NCBI GenBank assembly: GCA_964406795.1
Contig: CAYOTA010000008.1
Coordinates: forward strand, 4,325-68,324
Length of the DNA stretch: 64,000 nucleotides
From: JAGORM01 sp964406795
GTDB taxonomy: Bacteria; Patescibacteriota; Microgenomatia; Levybacterales; GWA1-39-11
Direction of reading: 5' to 3'
The position numbers and the translations under genes are program-made. The notes beneath the pieces were generated by a model, which was given only the letters and a program-made list of their open reading frames with translations, ran no database searches and had not been told where the DNA came from. Positions 58,749-64,000 of this stretch are shown piece by piece. Numbering within the stretch: position 1 is the first letter of the stretch; each line of letters begins with the position of its first letter.

Positions 58749-59431
58749 CTTTTTAAAAGATCTGGTCTTTTTTCCTTTGTAATGTTTAGTGCCTGACTTT
58801 GTTGAATCTTACTAATTGTCTTGTGGTTGCCGGATAATAATTCGGAAGGCACGTTATTCCCATCATAAGTTTCAGGTCTGGTATAGTGTGCGTGTTCTAG
58901 AATTCTTCCTTTGTCCGTTTTTGAAAAAGATTCATATTTATAAGATTCATCGTGTCCTAAAACCCCGGGAATAAGACGCACAACTGAGTCAATAATTGCC
59001 ATAGCTGCGATTTCTCCACCAGTTAACACAAAGTCTCCAATGGACACTTCCATATCTATATAATTTCTTATTCGCTCATCATATCCTTCATAATGCCCGC
59101 AAATAAGCGTAATACTTTCTTCGTTTGCTAAATTTTCTGCAACTGCTTGGGTAAATGGAATTCCGCGAGGATCAAGTAATAGTACTTTTGTTGAGGGGTT
59201 ATCAGCTCGTGCCTTTTTTATAGCATTGTGCAAAACGTCTACTTTGAGAACCATGCCTGCACCACCACCATACGGTTTGTCATCAACAGTCTTGTGATTT
59301 CCTATTCCAAAATCTCTTACATTAATTAAATTGTAGAATACACTACCCTTTTCCTTGGCACGTTTAAGTATAGAGTGGTTAAGCACGCCATCAAACATTT
59401 CGGGAAATAATGTAATAATTGAAATATGCAT
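58745..59431 (-). CDS. trmD: tRNA (guanine-37-N1)-methyltransferase
   Basis: A 228-residue SPOUT enzyme: ISIITLFPEMFDGVLNHSI, DDKPYGGGAGMVL, ICGHYEGYDERI and the knot-forming SIGDFVLTGGEIAA. It methylates G37 of tRNAs to prevent frameshifts. It belongs to the usual rpsP-KH-trmD run, but here is separated from the KH gene by a 64-bp repeat and two 61-bp repeats. Confidence 0.97.
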   Translation of the reverse strand: MHISIITLFPEMFDGVLNHSILKRAKEKGSVFYNLINVRDFGIGNHKTVDDKPYGGGAGMVLKVDVLHNAIKKARADNPSTKVLLLDPRGIPFTQAVAENLANEESITLICGHYEGYDERIRNYIDMEVSIGDFVLTGGEIAAMAIIDSVVRLIPGVLGHDESYKYESFSKTDKGRILEHAHYTRPETYDGNNVPSELLSGNHKTISKIQQSQALNITKEKRPDLLKS

Positions 59432-59441
59432 AATAGTTAGA

Positions 59442-59505
59442 TGTCATTCTGAGTGAAGCGAAGAATCTAATACAGACGGGATCCTTCAGTGCCTTCAGGA
59501 TGACA
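59442..59505. repeat. 64-bp dispersed inverted repeat, copy 2
   Basis: Same length and ends as 44896-44959, with changes limited to the centre. It lies 10 nt upstream of trmD. Confidence 0.85.
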
Positions 59506-59513
59506 ATGGGGGT

Positions 59514-59635
59514 TTATTCTGCTATCTGTATGTCAAAATTTTTCGTTCAGAAAAACGCAGACATACTACACAACTTATTCTGCTATCTGTATGTCAAAAT
59601 TTTTCGTTCAGAAAAACGCAGACATACTACACAAC
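59514..59635. repeat. Two tandem 61-bp copies derived from the KH gene 3' end
   Basis: 59514-59574 and 59575-59635 are identical. The first 21 bases of each match the KH gene's last 21 bases (59636-59656) except one, so each copy carries a spare set of final codons and stop. Each copy also holds a hairpin (59528-59566 and 59589-59627: GTATGTC/GACATAC and TTTTTC/GAAAAA). Confidence 0.92.
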
Positions 59636-59860
59636 TTATTCTGTTATCTGTATGTCTATCTTTTTATTTTCTTTAACAGCTCTTACTTTAAGGATGTTTT
59701 TAAGAGCGTTAATGGTTTTACCGTTCTTTCCAATAACACGTCCTATTTGGTCTTCTGGCGCTGAAATTTTATATACAATAAATCCGTCTTGATCCTCTTC
59801 AGTTACGGTGTATTCTCCTTCAATGATTGAGTCAAGCATGTAGGTAAGTAGGTTTTGCAT
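59636..59860 (-). CDS. khpA: KH-domain RNA-binding protein (KhpA type)
   Basis: A 74-residue protein that is one KH domain with GRVIGKNGKTINALKNIL (GxxG loop GKNG). KhpA proteins bind RNA and the ribosome assembly machinery, and the gene commonly lies between rpsP and trmD, as here. Its last codons (KIDIQITE and stop) are repeated twice downstream in 61-bp units. Confidence 0.93.
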   Translation of the reverse strand: MQNLLTYMLDSIIEGEYTVTEEDQDGFIVYKISAPEDQIGRVIGKNGKTINALKNILKVRAVKENKKIDIQITE

Positions 59861-59907
59861 AATTATTTTTGATTTATTAAAAACAAGGCTTCTTGCTGCA
59901 CAAAGAC

Positions 59908-60147
59908 TTACTTAGATGGTTCTAGTACTTTTTTAGCTCCGGTTGATAAAAGTGCACCTTTTTTAATCCACTCTTGAACTTTTTCCATATTAATATCCTG
60001 TGTTATTATATTTCCAACGCGTTTTTCATAGTATCCAAGTAATTCCACTGGACGTCCGTCGCGTCTACTTCTCTTCTCAGTTACTACAAGCTTATACTTG
60101 CGTTCTCCGCGTCTTCCTGCGTTTGAAAGTCTGATTACTAATGCCAT
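59908..60147 (-). CDS. rpsP: 30S ribosomal protein bS16
   Basis: A 79-residue bS16: VIRLSNAGRRGERKYKLVVT, then RRDGRPVELLGYYEKR. It binds 16S rRNA early in assembly. First gene of the rpsP-khpA-trmD run, with the ATG 7 nt past an extended -10. Confidence 0.96.
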   Translation of the reverse strand: MALVIRLSNAGRRGERKYKLVVTEKRSRRDGRPVELLGYYEKRVGNIITQDINMEKVQEWIKKGALLSTGAKKVLEPSK

Positions 60148-60154
60148 AACTTGT

Positions 60155-60184
60155 AGTTTACCACAAATCTGTGCAGTAAGGCAA
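60155..60184 (-). promoter_or_regulatory. Promoter of rpsP-khpA-trmD
   Basis: TTGCCT, 18 bp, TGG-TAAACT (extended -10), with the ATG 7 nt further. A GTAAG...CTTAC hairpin at 60176-60199 overlaps the -35 and the stop codon of the upstream surface-protein gene. Confidence 0.65.
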
Positions 60185-60195
60185 GTAAATCTTGC

Positions 60196-62409
60196 TTACG
60201 GATTAAGCTCTTTGTATACTTTATACGTCGACTTGTAAAAATCAGTTAATTGGATGAGAAATTCAGGTCTTGCTATAACAGACAAGGCCGGGAATGAAGC
60301 ATTAAATGAGCACAAGGTGCGTCCATTCTGAATTTTACCTGATCCTCCAGTTGCAAATGGCCTTAATGAGTTTGCAATGAGTGCTCCTGACACATTTAGG
60401 CGAAGATCATTGGTGCTGGTGGCACAATTTGCAGTAGAGGGAAGAATGATATTGCGCTCTGCTGTAAAGTACCCATCAAGTGTGGTTGTTGGGAAGGCTG
60501 ATGCAGTCCCAACCGTTGGTACTACTGTAATGTCTCCACTGGCCGCAACCACTATCAGGTTTCCCTGACCAGTTTGTGCTGTAATTGGACCTGATATTGT
60601 CACATCCCCATCCACCAGGATTACAATGGACTTTCCGGGTGTAGTTAAACCACTTGTTGTAATGGTTAAAGGTCCGGTTTTGGTGTATATCTGCTCAGTA
60701 GTAGCTGAAGTAAAGGTAAAAGTGCTACCTGGTATGACACTTGTTGGCATGTTGCGTTTCCTCACTTGGGACGCAAAGAATGTATATGACATACCCCCTA
60801 ACCCATTTCTAAAGTCATCATTATATTGATATTCGTCAGATACCTTCCACCCCGAAGCAGATACTGCTCCCTGACCAAACGTAGTAGTACTAATGGTTCC
60901 TTGAGAAGAGAAGAACACGCCTGGAGTGTTAGGTGAGCTAGTTAAAGACTTTGATCCTACCTCGGCTGCAGGAACTTTATTAAGAAGATTTGGAAAACGC
61001 ACATCACCCGATGTTGTTTGAAACCAGGAAGACGCAGTTGATACACACCAGTTCAGCGGCACATTTGCATTTGAGTTGGAAGGAAGTGTGGCTGAATAAC
61101 TGCTTTGTCCTGTCCAAACACCATTCATTTGTTGGTTAACTACCCTATACTCTGCCGGCAGGCTTGATATGACAACTGATTTGTTTTGTGTAGTGCAGGC
61201 AAGCGTATCAGTTAATGTGTATAGATTTGTAACAAGATTATACGTGTTTTGTGCTCGTTCTTGTATTTCTGCATACAGTCTAAATGTAGGAGCAGAGCCT
61301 ATATACGCTGTGCTTCCACTCGTACAATTATTGCCGTTTGTATCAATCCGAATAGTACCGCTTACTGTTTGAGAGCCTTGCGTTCCGGTACATACGAGAG
61401 GCGTAGGGGTTACAAGGACAGTAGGTGTGGGTGTTGCAGTGACTCCAGGGGGAAGTGTAGGCGTGGCAGTTATAGTAGGAGTAGCTGCAGTGCACGCAGG
61501 AAATGTAGTTATTATTCCGTTGATATATGCGTTGATTCCGCTCACATCTCCAATCGATATTACTCCATTACCACTTACATCTGCTTTTACAATCTGTGCT
61601 GGAGTTAAAGTTATAGCACCTAAGATGTGTTGAATGACTAATTCGGCATCGGCAGCTGTTACGTATCCGTCACCATTTACATCTCCTGCGCCGGTTACCA
61701 GGCAAGGGGTTGGAGGAGTTCTTCGAAGGATATATCTAAATTCTATCTCAATATTTGGGTAGTTCCCCATAGAGTGACTAAATGAATTCCCCATATACCA
61801 AACCCCTTGAGTTAAATTTCCACAGGTACCACCTGTACATCTATATGAGACACCATAATCTGTAATGGGAACTGCAGTAATTGTATAGGTACCCGTGCCA
61901 AATCCAGAAAGTGACCATGGATTTGAGGTACTTGTTTGAGTTTCACTTCCTCGCGTTACAGTTATGCGTGTTCCAGTTGGGGGAGGAGCGAGAGTTATGC
62001 CATCTTCTCTTACATGCCTTCCTTGAATAGTTCGTTCCTGTGGATTATCTGTTGGTGGAAGGGCAATGCAAGTGTTATTTATTGAGCAGTATGACCCATC
62101 ACAGCAAATAAACCCCTGACCGCTATTGCAATATTCTCCAGGATTAAAGCAAACCGGCGGATCTTTTGGTGGATTTCCAGTTGGAGCTGTTGTTATAGTG
62201 GGAGCATTACAAACCTGAACGGGACCGTAAGTCTGAGGAGGAGTTCCATGAGTAGTTACCATCATAAAGCAACACCCTTCTGAGTTTACAACTGGACATA
62301 CTGCATCATGGTCTGCTTTGGCTGGCTGTACAACAAATAGACTGGTTAATAAAAGAAATAAATATATGAGTAAATAAAATAAGCTTCTATTAATAAGTAT
62401 ACTTTTCAT
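60196..62409 (-). CDS. Large secreted surface protein with a dockerin-like domain
   Basis: A 737-residue protein. The signal peptide ends near AKA (residue 32). A Cys-rich part (38-114) suggests several disulfides. At 242-300 two EF-hand-like repeats (DVNGDGYVTAADAELVIQ; ADVSGNGVISIGDVSGI) form a type I dockerin-like module. A Thr/Pro linker (305-338) and a large beta-rich C-terminal region follow (SIVILVDGDVTISGPITAQ). Dockerins bind cohesins; no cohesin is visible here. No C-terminal anchor is evident. Confidence 0.75.
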   Translation of the reverse strand: MKSILINRSLFYLLIYLFLLLTSLFVVQPAKADHDAVCPVVNSEGCCFMMVTTHGTPPQTYGPVQVCNAPTITTAPTGNPPKDPPVCFNPGEYCNSGQGFICCDGSYCSINNTCIALPPTDNPQERTIQGRHVREDGITLAPPPTGTRITVTRGSETQTSTSNPWSLSGFGTGTYTITAVPITDYGVSYRCTGGTCGNLTQGVWYMGNSFSHSMGNYPNIEIEFRYILRRTPPTPCLVTGAGDVNGDGYVTAADAELVIQHILGAITLTPAQIVKADVSGNGVISIGDVSGINAYINGIITTFPACTAATPTITATPTLPPGVTATPTPTVLVTPTPLVCTGTQGSQTVSGTIRIDTNGNNCTSGSTAYIGSAPTFRLYAEIQERAQNTYNLVTNLYTLTDTLACTTQNKSVVISSLPAEYRVVNQQMNGVWTGQSSYSATLPSNSNANVPLNWCVSTASSWFQTTSGDVRFPNLLNKVPAAEVGSKSLTSSPNTPGVFFSSQGTISTTTFGQGAVSASGWKVSDEYQYNDDFRNGLGGMSYTFFASQVRKRNMPTSVIPGSTFTFTSATTEQIYTKTGPLTITTSGLTTPGKSIVILVDGDVTISGPITAQTGQGNLIVVAASGDITVVPTVGTASAFPTTTLDGYFTAERNIILPSTANCATSTNDLRLNVSGALIANSLRPFATGGSGKIQNGRTLCSFNASFPALSVIARPEFLIQLTDFYKSTYKVYKELNP

Positions 62410-62427
62410 AATAACTAAAATGAATAT

Positions 62428-63045
62428 TTAAAATTTAATACCCTCATTTAAGACCTTAAAATCTATAGATTTCCCATCTAGGTCTGTAATTAACACTTTT
62501 AAATTAAACTTGTTATCCAAAGCTTGTAAGTCTGAATTTATAGTTCCAATAACTTTTTCTTTTTGTAGAGTTTTTATTTTATATGCAACTCCGCGACTAG
62601 AATTTTTCTCAACGTAATCTCTTTCCCCAGCAACAGACCCAATATACCAGTAATATATTATTCTGGAATTTTTTGTGTCTGTGATAGTAAGGTAATTTAA
62701 GGAGTGATTCGTCTTTTCTATGACAACTTGTTGCTTAGCCAAGGCAATATCACCTTCCCCTAAAGACAATAACTCTGTGCCTATGGGTAAGTTATAATTG
62801 AGTGTCTTATTCGGTGATTCTGTGCCGTTATTAACAACTACCTCAGGAGTAGGACATTTACTCATGCTGACTGGACACAGAGTGGTCGGTTTTAGGCTAT
62901 CATTTACTATTGCAGGCCGAGTATTTTTTTTAAATAAATCTAAAGGATTTTTATCAGAAAGAATAAGGATTACTAAACTGACTAAAACAATCGTTATTAA
63001 GATTGATACAATGGAGATTGCCCAAAAAATCTTACTCTGCTGCAT
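62428..63045 (-). CDS. Membrane-anchored extracellular protein
   Basis: A 205-residue protein from ATG 63045, 6 nt past the -10; the longer frame runs through the promoter. Transmembrane helix at about 6-30, then an extracellular region with a Cys pair (TTLCPVSMSKCP) and a beta-rich domain (LNYLTITDTKNSRIIYYWYI). Family unknown. The dockerin-like gene follows after 18 nt. Confidence 0.7.
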   Translation of the reverse strand: MQQSKIFWAISIVSILITIVLVSLVILILSDKNPLDLFKKNTRPAIVNDSLKPTTLCPVSMSKCPTPEVVVNNGTESPNKTLNYNLPIGTELLSLGEGDIALAKQQVVIEKTNHSLNYLTITDTKNSRIIYYWYIGSVAGERDYVEKNSSRGVAYKIKTLQKEKVIGTINSDLQALDNKFNLKVLITDLDGKSIDFKVLNEGIKF

Positions 63046-63051
63046 AATCTT

Positions 63052-63081
63052 ATCGTAGCTTATTGTGGCGAGACGTGTCAA
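63052..63081 (-). promoter_or_regulatory. Promoter of the two surface-protein genes
   Basis: TTGACA, 18 bp, TACGAT, with the ATG 6 nt past the -10. Confidence 0.8.
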
Positions 63082-63125
63082 CGGATTATAAATATAAAAG
63101 GAGTTTTGAAGATGATATAAGATTT

Positions 63126-63902
63126 TTACTGAGAATTAGTTCCGTCAGAAGCTACGCCTCCAACTACTATTTTGTTATTTAATTCGCCATCTCTTACTAC
63201 ACCTGGAACTACTACTGTGTGTTCTGATGTAGGCGTTGTTCCGTCTCCTGCCAGTCCGCCAACCAGTACTGTATTAGTAGCTTCCTGCTGCACTGGAATA
63301 TTGTTTTTTGTTGGAGTAGGTGTTGCTTCAGGTGAAGGTGCATGATAAGGGGGTCCTACGGGTGGAACAATAATTTTATATGGAAGGTCACGTGTTGGGG
63401 TAGCTGTTGGTGTACCATCTTTAACAACTCCTGGTACTACAACTGTGTAAGGAAGTTCAGGTCTTGGAGTACTAGTTGGGGTTGCTGTAGCCTCAGGTGT
63501 TGCTGTACCATCTTTAACAACTCCAGGAACTACTATTGTATGAACTTCACCAGCTTCAGGTGTTGGTGTACCATCTTTAACAACTCCTGGTACTACAACT
63601 GTGTAAGGAAGTTCAGGTCTTGGAGTACTAGTTGGGGTTGCTGCACTATTTACTAATATATCAGGAGTAACTGTATTACTTACAGTTGCTGTTGTTTCAG
63701 TAGCAGAATTTAAAGGAAGGAGAGCTGTAAATCCCTTAAGTTTTAAGGTGTTAGCCACTGGAGAAACGTTTAATTGAAGAGTATGTGAATATGTTGCGTC
63801 TGGTGATTTTGTATAAACAGGGGAAGGGGATTCACCATGAGATACGATGCCTGCTATTGATGCGGTTCCCGCTAAGGAAGCTGCTACTTCGAGTCTATTC
63901 AT
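63126..63902 (-). CDS. Repetitive Thr/Pro-rich secreted protein
   Basis: A 258-residue protein with a weak signal-like N-terminus (residues 1-22, Ala/Gly-rich). From about residue 95 on it repeats the unit VVVPGVVKDGTPTPE at least four times, plus looser copies (VLVGGLAGDGT, IVVGGVASDGT). Probably an extended surface or wall-spanning polymer. An 82-bp perfect DNA repeat lies within it. Confidence 0.75.
   Translation of the reverse strand: MNRLEVAASLAGTASIAGIVSHGESPSPVYTKSPDATYSHTLQLNVSPVANTLKLKGFTALLPLNSATETTATVSNTVTPDILVNSAATPTSTPRPELPYTVVVPGVVKDGTPTPEAGEVHTIVVPGVVKDGTATPEATATPTSTPRPELPYTVVVPGVVKDGTPTATPTRDLPYKIIVPPVGPPYHAPSPEATPTPTKNNIPVQQEATNTVLVGGLAGDGTTPTSEHTVVVPGVVRDGELNNKIVVGGVASDGTNSQ
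63406..63643. repeat. 82-bp perfect direct repeat in the Thr/Pro-rich gene
   Basis: 63406-63487 and 63562-63643 are identical and spaced 156 bp (52 codons), so copy number can change without breaking the frame. Confidence 0.9.
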
Positions 63903-63913
63903 AACTGAAATTG

Positions 63914-63942
63914 ATTATAAACAACCTATAGCATTAAGTCAA
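63914..63942 (-). promoter_or_regulatory. Promoter of the Thr/Pro-rich protein gene
   Basis: TTGACT, 17 bp, TATAAT, with the ATG 11 nt past the -10. Nothing else is visible from 63943 to the window end. Confidence 0.8.
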
Positions 63943-64000
63943 TAGTGTGTACTGGATGAGTACCTCGGTAACACTTGGGGGTAGTAAGAATCAAGATACT

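Noticed and set aside
59514..59656. CRISPR-like array
   Set aside because: Two adjoining identical 61-bp units without spacers are a tandem duplication, not a CRISPR. No cas genes occur in the window.

Overview
The window looks like a chromosomal segment of a Candidate Phyla Radiation (Patescibacteria) bacterium, most plausibly a Microgenomates-type lineage. The reasons are AT-rich DNA, short tightly packed genes, standard stop codon use, a type IV pilus locus with no secretin, Pro/Thr-rich single-anchor surface proteins, a hexokinase-like ASKHA kinase, a short adenylosuccinate synthetase, and many genes whose -10 box ends 6-11 nt before the start codon (leaderless transcripts). The placement is inference; there is no rRNA in the window.

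Layout. 1-5.3 kb: hisS (5' end only), a GNAT protein and a TrpR-like regulator on the minus strand, then a plus run of a Clp-N-like protein, a HAD phosphatase, an unknown protein and a hexokinase-like protein. 5.3-17.4 kb: HtrA protease, the rpsF-ssb-rpsR operon, a CtpA-type protease, a RAYT/REP element, cysS, anchored surface proteins, dnaB, purA and an acyltransferase-like protein. 17.4-17.9 kb: a tRNA-Leu(CAA) gene that appears to have been split and rebuilt by a GIY-YIG endonuclease cassette. 17.9-29 kb: M1 aminopeptidase, APH-like kinase, efp, an MFS transporter, an Lgt-like membrane protein, an RluA-type pseudouridine synthase, a LytR_C protein, yebC and ruvC. 29-30.7 kb: an unusual repeat-dense, mostly noncoding region with one unknown gene on a consensus promoter, followed by a Xer-type tyrosine recombinase. 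31.6-51.1 kb, all minus: a trehalase-like protein, SIMPL protein, a cell-wall run (folD, murF-like, hydrolase, DegT aminotransferase, FemAB), a second RAYT/REP element, an Rpf-domain protein, gyrA, ppa, gyrB and pilC-pilT-pilB. 51.1-58.7 kb, plus: a HolB-like protein, six pilin-like genes including one broken by a 100-N assembly gap, pilD and pilMNO. 58.7-64 kb, minus: trmD, a KH protein, rpsP and three secreted or anchored surface proteins, one with a dockerin-like domain.

How it fits together. The pilus genes form two divergent blocks around 51.1 kb: motor ATPases and platform on one side, subunits, peptidase and alignment complex on the other. The murF, FemAB and Rpf proteins indicate a peptidoglycan wall with branched bridges, and the absence of a secretin fits a single-membrane envelope. 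Nucleic-acid upkeep is represented by dnaB, ssb, gyrA, gyrB, ruvC and xer.

Most unusual items: the GIY-YIG cassette flanked by duplicated tRNA-Leu 5' ends; the 1.7 kb motif-dense region next to the recombinase; two unrelated RAYT/REP families; a 61-bp tandem duplication of the 3' end of the KH gene; a palindrome inside the CtpA gene encoding a four-cysteine insert; and pervasive leaderless promoters that move the start codons of about ten genes.
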